From Mycolicibacterium monacense (GTDB taxonomy: Bacteria; Actinomycetota; Actinomycetes; Mycobacteriales; Mycobacteriaceae), in assembly GCF_010731575.1 (NCBI RefSeq), contig NZ_AP022617.1:4278001-4342000 (forward strand): a stretch of 64,000 nucleotides of DNA, given 5' to 3'. The notes below the pieces were generated by a model. That model was not told where the DNA came from and did not search any database. It saw only the letters and a list, made by a program, of their open reading frames with translations. The position numbers and the translations under genes are program-made. Each line of letters opens with the position of its first letter. Positions within the stretch are counted from its first letter, which is position 1. Shown here in pieces: positions 8,300-22,818 of this stretch.

Positions 8300-9856
8300 T
8301 TACAGCTCCCACCAACCGTCCCGCCCCACCGGGCCACCACCGAAGAGGACATCGACGAACCGGGAGACGAGATCTTCGAAGAAGTGCACGACCCGCCAGA
8401 AGAGATCGGAGAGGAACTTGAAGAAACGAGCGATCGGATTGGGGGTCGGTCGATCAGATGGGTTCGTAGCGTCGACCGCGTCGGTGGAATCTGAGCCGTC
8501 GCTGAAATCGAGTGTGGAATCCACGGCATCCAGCGTGGAATCGACTGCGTCGCCGAGGCCGTCGGCCGTCACGTCCACCGTGTCGGTGAGATCAGTGCCG
8601 TCGACCACGTCGGTCAGATCCAGACTGTCAGCGGCACCGTCGACCGTGTCGAGCACCCCATCAACCGCGGTGTCGAGGACATCACTCACCCCGTCAGCAT
8701 CCGAGGCCGCATCCAGCGTGGAATCGACCGTGTCGCCGAGACCGTCGACCGTCACGTCCACCGTGTCGGTGAGATCAGTGCCGTCGACCACGTCGGTCAG
8801 ATCCAGACTGTCAGCGGCACCGTCGACCGTGTCGAGCACCCCATCAACCGCGGTGTCGAGGACATCACTCACCCCGTCAGCATCCGAGGCCGCATCCAGC
8901 GTGGAATCGACCGTGTCGCCGAGACCGTCGACCGTCACGTCCACCGTGTCGGTGAGATCAGTGCCGTCGACCACGTCGGTCAGATCCAGACTGTCAGCGG
9001 CACCGTCGACCGTGTCGAGCACCCCATCAACCGCGGTGTCGAGGACATCACTCACCCCGTCAGCATCCGAGGCCGCATCCAGCGTGGAATCGACCGCGTC
9101 GCCGAGACCGTCGACCGTCACGTCCACCGTGTCGGTGAGATCAGTGCCGTCGACCACGTCGGTCAGATCCAGACTGTCAGCGGCACCGTCGACCGTGTCG
9201 AGCACCCCATCAACCGCGGTGTCGAGGACATCACTCACCCCGTCAGCATCCGAGGCCGCATCCAGCGTGGAGTCGACTGCATCACCCAGCCCGTCGGCAG
9301 CCGTATCGACCACGTCGGTCAGGTCAGTGAGATCCGTCGCGTCCGTGAGATCGAGCGCGTCATCCAGGCCGTCTACCGTGGTGTCGAGGGTGTCGGTCAC
9401 GCCGTCGACCGTGTCGTCAACGGTGTCGAGCACGCCGTCGACGAGGTCGCTGATATCGAGATTGCCGAGGTCCAGCCCTCCGCCGCCTCCGAGATCCAGC
9501 AATCCTCTTGTGCCGATCCGAGACCCGGCGTCCGGCTCGTCCGCCGACGGCGACTCGCCGTCCGACGTAGCGGACGAACCACCCTCCGAGCCGGGCGAGC
9601 CATCGGACCCGTCGTCACCCTCGTTCTCACCGGCGTCCCCACCCACTGGCGCGAGCGGGACCATTCCAGCGCCGGGTGTGGAAAGTAACTGAACCTCTGG
9701 AGATCGGGGCACCTGCGAATAGGCGGTCACCGACAGCGCCATTCCGCCGGCGCAGAGCGCGGTCAGTGTTCGCCGTACCGCCGACGCCGCACTCGTAGCG
9801 TCCGACTTGGCTGGAGGAGAGACATTCTTCGGCGGTTGCAGCGAGTGCTTACCCAT
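8300..9856 (-). CDS. Exported repeat protein (61-residue Asp/Val/Thr repeats, aromatic amphipathic C-terminus)
   Basis: A 518-residue protein with no family I recognise. It has a hydrophobic export segment at about residues 29-45, then a Gly/Ser/Asp/Glu-rich linker, then roughly 300 residues of D-x-x-D periodic sequence. Within these are four near-identical 61-residue units plus a partial fifth, containing phrases such as DTAVDGVLDTVDG. The last 46 residues differ sharply: NPIARFFKFLSDLFW followed by more alternating aromatic/aliphatic and charged residues, ending GRDGWWEL. I start at ATG 9856, preceded by AAGGGG, rather than an in-frame codon at 9910 without a ribosome site. It is the first gene of a tight operon with the SdpA-like and HTTM genes, so it is the likely substrate of that pair. 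A surface adhesin is an alternative. Confidence 0.75.
   Translation of the reverse strand: MGKHSLQPPKNVSPPAKSDATSAASAVRRTLTALCAGGMALSVTAYSQVPRSPEVQLLSTPGAGMVPLAPVGGDAGENEGDDGSDGSPGSEGGSSATSDGESPSADEPDAGSRIGTRGLLDLGGGGGLDLGNLDISDLVDGVLDTVDDTVDGVTDTLDTTVDGLDDALDLTDATDLTDLTDVVDTAADGLGDAVDSTLDAASDADGVSDVLDTAVDGVLDTVDGAADSLDLTDVVDGTDLTDTVDVTVDGLGDAVDSTLDAASDADGVSDVLDTAVDGVLDTVDGAADSLDLTDVVDGTDLTDTVDVTVDGLGDTVDSTLDAASDADGVSDVLDTAVDGVLDTVDGAADSLDLTDVVDGTDLTDTVDVTVDGLGDTVDSTLDAASDADGVSDVLDTAVDGVLDTVDGAADSLDLTDVVDGTDLTDTVDVTADGLGDAVDSTLDAVDSTLDFSDGSDSTDAVDATNPSDRPTPNPIARFFKFLSDLFWRVVHFFEDLVSRFVDVLFGGGPVGRDGWWEL
8525..9292 (-). repeat. 183-bp direct tandem repeat, 4.2 copies
   Basis: The block around CAGATCCAGACTGTCAGCGG recurs at 8615, 8798, 8981 and 9164, each exactly 183 bp apart, in frame (61 codons). 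The copies are almost identical at DNA level, differing mainly in GTGTCG versus GCGTCG and a few edge positions. Such DNA identity, beyond what protein constraint requires, indicates recent expansion or gene conversion and predicts copy-number variation between strains. Confidence 0.95.
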
Positions 9857-10466
9857 GTCCCCAACCCCTTCTACGGTGTGGGCCGGCGTCGTTGCCAGTT
9901 GCTGGGCCAATCTATGACCGCATTTTCGATCTTGTCAATATTCGCTGCTATTTGCGTAGTACGCACCGGACGCCGCCGCAGAAACTTCCATACGCAAAGT
10001 TCTCGATTCGGATGCGCGCGCACACGGTGAACTCAGGCAAATGTCCGCCTTCGACACCCGGCTGACAATGACCCACCGATCATCGGGTCAAGCTGGGATG
10101 TAAGCGATCCGCTCATCATGCGGACCGACCGAGGACGAACATCAGCAATCCGAAAGGCTCATACCATAACCTGCCTCACGGCGCGAAGATTTCACAGAAA
10201 CGCGAGCGAATGAGAACGCCGGAATCATGTCAGAGTCGACATCGTTCATTTGCTGTACCGCGTAGCCATCAACGCGGGCTCGCCTCCGAGCAGATCCGGG
10301 CCCGTGCCCAGCAAACGCCCGCGATATCCCTTGCGCAGGCAACGACCAAGGATTTGCTCTTATCGCAAACAACCGGCGGCGCCGCTCCACAGGTGAGGTA
10401 ACGCGTTCGGACGGCACCAAGCGATCACTGCGGCGTCGGCTGTCGCTGACGGTAGTTTGCCAGCGT
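9857..10466. other. Noncoding region between the ABC permease and the repeat-protein gene
   Basis: About 610 bp without a convincing gene, lying after the minus-strand ABC permease and before the minus-strand repeat protein. The part nearest the repeat gene (about 9910-10010) is the most AT-rich and probably carries its promoter. A small interrupted inverted repeat TGACCC-N10-GGGTCA sits at 10069-10090. A 92-codon minus-strand frame at 10142-10420 has Arg-rich composition and no ribosome site and was not accepted. Confidence 0.5.
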
Positions 10467-11207
10467 CTAGGGGTCGCGGCGGTTGATGTCGACGGCGGCG
10501 GCGACGAACACGACGGCCACCACGCCGGTGAAGTACAGCAGCGCGCCCAGCGGTCCCCACCACATGGAGAACGTCTGCACCCACTCCACCTCGGTGAAGG
10601 TGTTGACGTTGGCGAACGGCATCAACGGTCCGACCCGCGCACCCACTCGAGGAATCGACCCGAGGAGCGGCTCGATGACGAACGGCAGCAGGAGCAGGAT
10701 GGCGATGACGCCGGCGCTGTGCCGGATCAAAGTCCCCAGACCGACGGCGAGCACCGCGCCCAGCACCGCGTACAGGCCGATCGCCCCTGCCGTCCGCCAC
10801 ACAGCGAACTCGGTGAACGACAACTCCGCACCCTGTGCCGGGGTGCCCACCAGGCGGACAGCCAGCGCCGACGCCAGCACCATGATCACCGCGCAGATAC
10901 CTGAGAACACCGCGGTCACAACGGCCTTCGCGGCGAGCACCCGGGTACGCCCCGGCATGGCGAGGAAGGTGGTTCGGATCATGCCGGTGCGGTACTCGCC
11001 GGTGACGGTCAGCGCCGAGAGCACCATCAGGACGGGAACCGCGAAGCCCGCCACGCCGATCGCCGCGCGCTCCGGCGCCAGCGGCACCGCGGTGCTGCCG
11101 ACCGACGCCTGGATCACCGCGAAGCCCAAACTCACCACGACGACGGCGAACAGGGTCCACAGTGGTGAGCGGGTGGTGCGCAGTTTGATCTGCTCGGCGC
11201 GCAGCAT
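10467..11207 (-). CDS. ABC-2 type transporter permease
   Basis: A 246-residue integral membrane protein with about six hydrophobic segments, starting with MLRAEQIKLRTTRSPLW, the cytoplasmic N-terminus typical of ABC-2 export permeases (AExxKLRTTR). Further family signs are the early GEYRTGMIRTTFLAMP. Its ATG overlaps the stop of the ATPase gene by one base (TGATG), so the two are coupled and form one exporter. The substrate is unknown; relatives export antibiotics, lipids or polysaccharides. It is the last gene of the minus-strand series that begins with thiO. Confidence 0.85.
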   Translation of the reverse strand: MLRAEQIKLRTTRSPLWTLFAVVVVSLGFAVIQASVGSTAVPLAPERAAIGVAGFAVPVLMVLSALTVTGEYRTGMIRTTFLAMPGRTRVLAAKAVVTAVFSGICAVIMVLASALAVRLVGTPAQGAELSFTEFAVWRTAGAIGLYAVLGAVLAVGLGTLIRHSAGVIAILLLLPFVIEPLLGSIPRVGARVGPLMPFANVNTFTEVEWVQTFSMWWGPLGALLYFTGVVAVVFVAAAVDINRRDP

Positions 11208-12101
11208 CAGCGTCGCGCCCGGAAGTCGACGGCTTCGTCGGTCAGCGCCATGTAGGCCTCCTCCAGCGAGGCGCGTTGAATGCTCAACTCGTGCAACGTC
11301 GCTCCGGTCCGCGCGGCCAGTTCACCCACCTGCTCGGTGGATGCGCCGTGCACCAGCACGGCGGAATCCTCGACAGTCGTCGACAGTCCCGCGGCGGTCA
11401 ACGCGTCGCACAACCGGTCGCGGTCCGGTGTCCGCACCCGGACGGTGTCCAGGCCGGCGCGGTTGACGAAATCGCCGACAGTGGTCGCCGCGATCAGCCT
11501 GCCGCGTCCGATCACCAGCAACCGGTCCGCGGTCTGGGCCATCTCGGCGAGCAGATGGCTGGACACGAACACGGTGCGGCCCTCGCCGGCGAGGTCGCGC
11601 ATCAGTGTGCGGATCCACCGAATCCCTTCCGGGTCAAGACCGTTGACCGGTTCGTCGAACAGCAACACCTGCGGGTCGCCGAGCAGCGCGGCCGCGATCC
11701 CCAGGCGCTGGGACATCCCCAGCGAGAACGCACCCGCAGGCTTACCCGCGACATCGGCCAGACCGACCATGCCGAGGACTTCGTCGACGCGCTTGTCCGG
11801 CAATCTGTTACTGGCGGCGATCCACCGCAGATGCGAACGTGCGGTGCGGTTCGGGTGAACCTGCCGCGCGTCGAGCAGCGCGCCCACCGTTCGCAGGGGG
11901 TGCCTGTGCTCGCGGTACGGCCTACCCATCACGGTGGCGGTGCCCGCGCTCGGCCGGTCCAGCCCGAGGATCATCCGCATGGTGGTCGACTTGCCCGCAC
12001 CGTTGGGGCCGAGGAATCCGGTGACGACGCCCGGTTCGACCGTGCACGTGAGGTCGTCGACGGCACGGACCCGGCCGAATCTCTTGGTCAGGCCGGTCAG
12101 C

Positions 12102-12109
<8 letters not shown>
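11207..12109 (-). CDS. ABC-2 type transporter ATP-binding protein
   Basis: A 300-residue ATPase. Walker A is GPNGAGKST at about residue 34, the signature is SLGMSQRLG (the variant of LSGGQ found in BcrA/drug-exporter-type ATPases) and Walker B is VLLFDEP, followed by the H-loop region FVSSHLLAEM. The C-terminal 80 residues form the accessory domain common in this subclass. It powers the adjacent permease. Its start overlaps the stop of the SGNH hydrolase gene by 8 bp, and its end overlaps the permease start by one base. Confidence 0.9.
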
Positions 12110-13811
<1,702 letters not shown>

Positions 13812-13821
13812 CCGTGACTCC

Positions 13822-14838
13822 TCATGTCCTGGCTCCCTGTGTCGTCTGCAGTTCGGCGGAGACCCGCTCGGCGGTCCACGGCGCGAGCAGGAAGCCGTTG
13901 CGGCCGTGCCCTGCAGCCACCAGTGTGCGCTCGTCGAGCCACTCGACAAGAGGCAACCCGTCGGGCGTCATCGGCCGCAGCCCCGCCGCGCATTCGGCGA
14001 ACTCGTATTCCCCCAGTGCCGGCATGACCGTGCACGCGTCGTCGAGCAGATCGCGAACCCCGGTCACCGCGGGTGCTGTGTCGCGTCCGTGTTCGTACTG
14101 GGTCGCGCCGACGACCACGCCATCGGCGCGCGGCACCAGATACACCTGCCTGCCGTGGACGCGGGCGCGAACCACCCGGCGCGGGGCAGGCATACACCCG
14201 CGCCGCCAACGCAGGCGCAGCACCTCCCCTTTCACCGGGCGGATCGGCAGCCCGGGCCACAACGTCGGTGCGTCGACGCCGTTGGCGAGCACCCGCAGGT
14301 CCACGTCGTCGACGGCAGCCAGATCGTCGACCGGCGGCGCCCACCGCACCCCGAGCCGGGTGCAGTGCGCCTCCAACGCATCCACGACGGCGCGGTTGTC
14401 GACGGCCAGTTCGGTGTCGGCGACGAACCCGTGCCGGATGCCCTGCGCCAGCAGCGGTTCGATGTCACGGGCCGCCGTCGTGAACGTGACCGGGTGGCCC
14501 TGGACGGCCAGCCATTCACCGACGGTCTTGAGATCGGCGGCGTCGGCCCGGTCCACGGCCACCACCAGTGACTCCCGGGCGGTCACCACCTCGTCGGGCA
14601 GTCCCTCGAGGAAGCCGCCATGCCACAGCCGCAGCGAATCCAGCCCGATGCGCAGCAGTTCGTGTTCCCCCGGCCAGCCCTCGCTGTGCGGGGCGAGCAT
14701 CCCGCCTGCCACCCATGACGCGCCCTTGGCGGGGCTGCGGTGCACCCGCACCGACCAACCGTCGAGCGCGGCGCGGCGCGCGACCGACAGGCCGATGACC
14801 CCGCCGCCGATGACGGCGAGGGTGCTGTCCGGTGGCAT
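13822..14838 (-). CDS. thiO: Glycine oxidase ThiO
   Basis: A 338-residue FAD-dependent DAO-family oxidase that turns glycine into the imine used by ThiG. The dinucleotide-binding motif VIGGGVIGLSVARRAA is at residues 9-24, and the C-terminal FAD contact GHGRNGFLLAPWTA is present. The first gene after the TPP riboswitch: the aptamer ends only a few bases before the ATG at 14838, and its closing strand contains the ribosome site. Followed by thiS after 10 nt. Confidence 0.95.
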   Translation of the reverse strand: MPPDSTLAVIGGGVIGLSVARRAALDGWSVRVHRSPAKGASWVAGGMLAPHSEGWPGEHELLRIGLDSLRLWHGGFLEGLPDEVVTARESLVVAVDRADAADLKTVGEWLAVQGHPVTFTTAARDIEPLLAQGIRHGFVADTELAVDNRAVVDALEAHCTRLGVRWAPPVDDLAAVDDVDLRVLANGVDAPTLWPGLPIRPVKGEVLRLRWRRGCMPAPRRVVRARVHGRQVYLVPRADGVVVGATQYEHGRDTAPAVTGVRDLLDDACTVMPALGEYEFAECAAGLRPMTPDGLPLVEWLDERTLVAAGHGRNGFLLAPWTAERVSAELQTTQGART

Positions 14839-14841
14839 AGC

Positions 14842-14930
14842 CCTCCCTTCGCCGGCATGACCCGGATCAGGTCCGACGGTAAGGGCCGGATCGTCTGGCC
14901 CACTCTCAGTCCCGCTGTCCCGGGACTCCC
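14842..14930 (-). promoter_or_regulatory. TPP (THI-box) riboswitch upstream of thiO
   Basis: On the minus strand the leader contains the conserved THI-box elements in order: a 5' stem near 14915-14930, GGGACTGAGAGTGGG (about 14899-14913), CCCTTACC (about 14877-14884), ACCTGATCCGGGTCATGCCG (about 14854-14873) and GCGAAGGGAGGG (about 14841-14852). Binding of thiamine pyrophosphate should repress. The GGGAGGG at the aptamer's 3' edge doubles as the Shine-Dalgarno sequence for thiO, so control is probably at translation initiation by burying the ribosome site. Confidence 0.95.
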
Positions 14931-14977
14931 GTGTCGGCCATCAACCCTACCCGCGGCCGAGGCGCTACCGTCGCCGT

Positions 14978-15658
14978 GTGCGTGAACCCCTCGACCCGCT
15001 CGGCCCAGCCCTTGCGCAAGCCTCGCTGTACCTGTGCACAGACGCCCGCCGCGAACGCGGCGACCTCGCCGAATTCGCCGACGCGGCGCTCGCGGGCGGC
15101 GTCGACCTGATCCAGCTGCGGGACAAGGGGTCGGCAGGCGAACGACGGTTCGGCCCACTCGAGGCGCGCGAGGAACTGGCCGCGCTCGAAATCCTCGCCG
15201 AAGCCGCCCGCCGCCACGGCGCACTGTTGGCGGTCAACGACCGCGCCGATATCGCGCTGGCCGCCGGCGCCGACGTCCTGCACCTCGGTCAGGACGACCT
15301 GCCGCTGCCCGTGGCCCGCCGGATCATCGGTCCACGCCCGCTGATCGGGCGGTCCACCCACGACAGCGCCCAGGTCGCCGCGGCAGTGGCCGAGGAGGTC
15401 GACTACTTCTGCGTCGGGCCGTGCTGGCCGACGCCGACCAAACCCGGACGCGAGGCCCCCGGGCTCGGCCTGGTTCGCGAGGCCGCTTCGCGGGCAACAG
15501 AGAAACCGTGGTTCGCCATCGGCGGTATCGACGAGGCGCGGCTGCCCGAGGTGCTCGACGCCGGCGCCCGCCGCATCGTCGTGGTCCGCGCGATCACGGC
15601 GGCCGACGATCCGAAGGCGGCGGCTCGCCGGCTGAAGGATGCGCTCGTCAGTCGCTGA
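14978..15658 (+). CDS. thiE: Thiamine-phosphate synthase ThiE
   Basis: A 226-residue TIM-barrel enzyme that joins HMP-diphosphate and thiazole phosphate. Hallmarks are LYLCTDAR at the start, [10 protein letters not shown] (diphosphate/Mg site), [52 protein letters not shown] and FAIGGID near the end. The start is GTG at 14978. It is divergent from thiO; no second THI box was seen on the plus strand. Its end overlaps the convergent mutT3 gene by 11 bp. Confidence 0.96.
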   Translation: MREPLDPLGPALAQASLYLCTDARRERGDLAEFADAALAGGVDLIQLRDKGSAGERRFGPLEAREELAALEILAEAARRHGALLAVNDRADIALAAGADVLHLGQDDLPLPVARRIIGPRPLIGRSTHDSAQVAAAVAEEVDYFCVGPCWPTPTKPGREAPGLGLVREAASRATEKPWFAIGGIDEARLPEVLDAGARRIVVVRAITAADDPKAAARRLKDALVSR

Positions 15659-16172
15659 CCAGCAGCGGAAAAGCCGCGGTGACGGTCCGCAGTCGGTCCC
15701 AGCTGGCGGCGAAACCCGGGTGCAGCGGCAGGGAGTCGACGTCCTCCTCGGCGACCCAGCGCAGTTCGGCGCTCTCCCGGTTGGGCACGGTGTGCAGCAG
15801 TGCGGGCGCGTCGGCGATCACCGTGGTGTAGGTCCACGACGCGCCACCGGAGCCGACGACCTCGGCGGTGACCACCGTGGTCCGCACGGTCAGCTGCTCG
15901 ACCGAGAGCCCCGCTTCCTCGTGCGCCTCGCGTACGGCGGCCTGTTCGGGTGTCTCGTGGCTGTCGCGGGCGCCGCCCGGCAGGCCCCACGTCCCGCCCT
16001 GATGGCTCCAGGGCGCGCGGTGCTGCAACAACACTGCGGCCGAACCGTCGGACTGCGGTGCACGCAGCAGCAGGCCGGCGGCACCGTGCCTGCCCCAGTA
16101 GCGGCCGCCGCCCTCGGAGAACACCCAGCCGTCACCGTCGCCACGCACCCGTACAGGATAGGGCGCACCCAA
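15648..16172 (-). CDS. mutT3: NUDIX hydrolase MutT3
   Basis: A NUDIX hydrolase with a complete box: [20 protein letters not shown] followed directly by EAGL, satisfying GX5EX7REUXEEXGU. It is very close in my memory to M. tuberculosis MutT3 (Rv0413), including VRGDGDGW at the start and [15 protein letters not shown] near the end. MutT3 hydrolyses oxidised nucleotides such as 8-oxo-dGTP, protecting the nucleotide pool. The listed start is TTG at 16172 (174 aa); a GTG at 16148 that would begin at VRGDGDG is also possible. It sits between thiE and glnX, as in M. tuberculosis. Confidence 0.92.
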   Translation of the reverse strand: MGAPYPVRVRGDGDGWVFSEGGGRYWGRHGAAGLLLRAPQSDGSAAVLLQHRAPWSHQGGTWGLPGGARDSHETPEQAAVREAHEEAGLSVEQLTVRTTVVTAEVVGSGGASWTYTTVIADAPALLHTVPNRESAELRWVAEEDVDSLPLHPGFAASWDRLRTVTAAFPLLVSD

Positions 16173-16280
16173 CCTGTACGGCTCCGCTCGATTGGGCGCG
16201 AGCCGTGACAGAACCTCTTAGGATTCTTTTATAGAGTCGGACGGTCGGGAAGTTGCCGGAGAGATGAGGACCGCGCGCAG

Positions 16281-17599
16281 GTGACTGTGGAGTTGGCGCA
16301 TCCCTCGACCGAGCCGCTGGCGTCCCGGTCGCCGACCACTCCCGCCCATCCGCGCTGGTTCTTCCTGTGGACCACGCCGGGCCGCATTCTGACCATCGGC
16401 ATCGTGCTCGCCGCTCTCGCGATCGCCAGCGCCTTCGCCACATCGACGACGATCAACGACCGCCAGCGGGCGCTCACCACCGTCCTCAACCACACCGAAC
16501 CCCTGTCGTTCGCCGCCGGTGAGTTGTACAGCCGGCTCTCGGTCGCCGATGCCGCCGCCGCGACGGCGTTCATCGCCGGCACCGAACCGCGCGACGTGCG
16601 CCAGCGCTATGAACAGGCGATCACCGACGCCGCGGTCGCTCTGACGCGGGCCTCGAGTGGGCTGACCGACGAGGAGCTGGTTCAGTTGCTCGGCCGGATC
16701 AACGCCGAACTCGCGGTGTACACCGGACTGGTGGAGACGGCGCGGACCAACAACCGGGCGGGCAACCCGGTCGGCTCGTCCTACCTGTCCGAGGCGTCGT
16801 CGCTGATGCAGACCAAGATCCTGCCCGACGCCGAGCGGCTCTACGAGCGCACCTCGGCGCAGGTCGATCAGGAGACCGGCGCATCCACCCGCATCCCGGC
16901 GCCGGTCATCCTCGTGGTGCTCGCGACGCTGCTGTTCGGTCTGTTCGCCAACCGCTGGCTGGCCCGGCGCACCCGGCGGCGGGTGAACATCGGCTTCGTC
17001 GCGGGCGGTCTGGCGGTGTTGATCATGGTGTTGTGGGTCGGTACCGCGCTGACGATCTCGACCACCGACAGCCGCAGCGCCAGGGGCGCAGGCGCCGAAT
17101 CGCTCAAGACGATCACCACCCTGGCCATCACCGCGCAGCAGGCCCGCGCCGACGAGACGCTCGCGCTGATCCGCCGCGGCGACGAGGAGGTCCGCAAACA
17201 GTCCTACTACCAGCGAATCGACGGTATGCAGAAGAAGCTGGCGGACTACCTCGCGCGGGAGGACGCGATCGACAGCACCGACCTGGTCGCCGCCGAGGAC
17301 CTGCTGGCCCGGTGGCGGGCGGCCGACGACCGCATCAACGCCTACATCGCGGTCGGCAACTACCAGGCCGCCACCCAGGTCGCGCTCGGCACAGGCGAGG
17401 ACGATTCCACCCCGGCGTTCGACAAGCTCAACGATGCGCTGACCAAGGCGATCGAGCAGAGCCGGAGCCAGCTGCGCAACGACATCCTCAACGCCCGGCG
17501 GGTGCTGTCGGGTGCGACGGCGGGCGCCGCGGCGCTCAGCGTGATCGCGGCGGTGGCGGTGGCGCTGGGCTTGTGGCCACGACTGAGTGAGTACCGGTG

Positions 17600-17600
<1 letters not shown>
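16281..17600 (+). CDS. glnX: GlnX, membrane sensor of the GlnH-GlnX-PknG pathway
   Basis: A 439-residue membrane protein with four predicted transmembrane helices at about residues 32-50, 205-222, 233-252 and 415-432. Two large, mainly helical domains lie between TM1-TM2 and TM3-TM4, expected on the outer face. In mycobacteria GlnX receives the amino-acid signal from the lipoprotein GlnH and passes it to the kinase PknG. The start is GTG at 16281. The stop overlaps the glnH ATG by one base (TGATG). Upstream, TATAGA at 16230-16235 is a possible -10 box, but I could not pair it convincingly with a -35. Confidence 0.92.
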
Positions 17601-21533
<3,933 letters not shown>

Positions 21534-21618
21534 CCGGTGATCCCCCCGAATACCATCAGCGCATCCTATGCCGAACTCCGCGCGAATCTCGCGGGTTTGC
21601 GGTCATCATCTTTGATCG

Positions 21619-22818
21619 TCAGATGACCTCCACGCACGCCCGGGCGATCGCCAACTCCTCGTTGGTGGGGATGACGAGCACCGTGGTGGGCGACGTCTCC
21701 GCCGAGATGCGCCGCGCCGTGTGCGACGGGCTCTCGTTGAGATGCTCGTCCAACTCGATGCCCAGCCGTCCCATGCCCGACAGCGCGTCGCGTCGCACGG
21801 CGGCGTCGTTTTCGCCCACACCTGCGGTGAAGACGATCACGTCGGTGCTCCCCAGCAGCGCGAGGTACGCGCCGATGTACTTCCGCAGCCGGTGGATGTA
21901 CACGTCGTAGGCCAGTTGCGCGTTCTCCCGGTCGGATTCGTCACCGCTTTCGATCCGCTGGTGCAGCACCCGGAAGTCGATCTCACCGCCGAGACCACGG
22001 ACCCCGGACCGCTTGTTGAGCATCGTCTCGATCTCGTCGACGCTCATTCCCGCTGTGCGCCAGAGGTATACGAGCACTCCCGGGTCGACGTCGCCGGATC
22101 GGGTGCCCATCACCAGACCCTCCATCGGCGTCAGGCCCATCGAGGTGTCGATCGGGCGGCCGCCGAGGATCGCCGACGCCGACGCTCCGTTGCCGAGGTG
22201 CAACACGATCTGGCTGAGCGACGACAGCGGGACGTCGAGGAACAGCGCCGCCTGCTCACTGACGTACTGGTGTGAGGTGCCGTGAAACCCGTAACGCCGG
22301 ATGTGCCACTGCTCGGAGAGGTCCCGGTCGATCGCGTATGTGGCTGCCGCAGCCGGTAGGTCGTGGAAGTAGGCGGTGTCGAACACCGCGACGTGGGGCA
22401 GGTCCGGGAAGGCCTTACGAGCCCCGCGGATGCCGAGGACCGCGGGCGGGTTGTGCAGAGGCGCCAACGGGGCCAGGCTCTCGAGCGTGTCGACCAACGC
22501 GTCGTCGATCAGCGTCGGCTGGTAGAGATCGGGCCCACCATGCACGACGCGGTGCCCGACCGCCACGAGACCGACGCTGCCCAATTCGGCGCCGGCCTCG
22601 TCGAACAGGCCGTATGCCGTACGTAGCGCGGCCTCGTGGTCGGGTACCCGGTCGCTGTGCGTGACCTCCCGCTCACCGCACACCAGGCTCGCCGACGACG
22701 AATCCTCACCGATGCGCTCGACGATCCCGTCGGCCAGTGAGACCCCGGAGTCCGGTTCGAGCAGTTGGAATTTCAGCGACGAGGACCCGGAATTGAGCAC
22801 GAGCACTGTGCGGGTCAT
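21619..22818 (-). CDS. ackA: Acetate kinase
   Basis: A 399-residue cytoplasmic enzyme interconverting acetyl phosphate and acetate with ATP. Signatures are [18 protein letters not shown] at the N-terminus, [38 protein letters not shown] and FTAGVGEND. Length is normal. The ATG overlaps the pta stop by 4 bp (ATGA), so the two acetate-pathway enzymes are made together. Confidence 0.98.
   Translation of the reverse strand: MTRTVLVLNSGSSSLKFQLLEPDSGVSLADGIVERIGEDSSSASLVCGEREVTHSDRVPDHEAALRTAYGLFDEAGAELGSVGLVAVGHRVVHGGPDLYQPTLIDDALVDTLESLAPLAPLHNPPAVLGIRGARKAFPDLPHVAVFDTAYFHDLPAAAATYAIDRDLSEQWHIRRYGFHGTSHQYVSEQAALFLDVPLSSLSQIVLHLGNGASASAILGGRPIDTSMGLTPMEGLVMGTRSGDVDPGVLVYLWRTAGMSVDEIETMLNKRSGVRGLGGEIDFRVLHQRIESGDESDRENAQLAYDVYIHRLRKYIGAYLALLGSTDVIVFTAGVGENDAAVRRDALSGMGRLGIELDEHLNESPSHTARRISAETSPTTVLVIPTNEELAIARACVEVI

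Noticed and set aside
8525..9292. Possible CRISPR-like array
   Set aside because: The period is 183 bp, an exact codon multiple, with no unique spacers and no cas genes; it is a coding tandem repeat.
7158..9692. An 844-codon plus-strand frame with Ser/Thr/Val-rich repeats opposite the repeat protein
   Set aside because: The repeats on the minus strand are preceded by an export segment, a good ribosome site and operon partners. The plus-strand frame is the mirror image of those repeats with no start signals.
10069..10090. TGACCC-N10-GGGTCA inverted repeat in the noncoding region
   Set aside because: Six-base arms with a ten-base spacer and no gene start nearby; too weak to call an operator or terminator.
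10142..10420. A 92-codon minus-strand frame in the intergenic region
   Set aside because: No ribosome site, Arg/Ser-rich composition and no recognisable feature.
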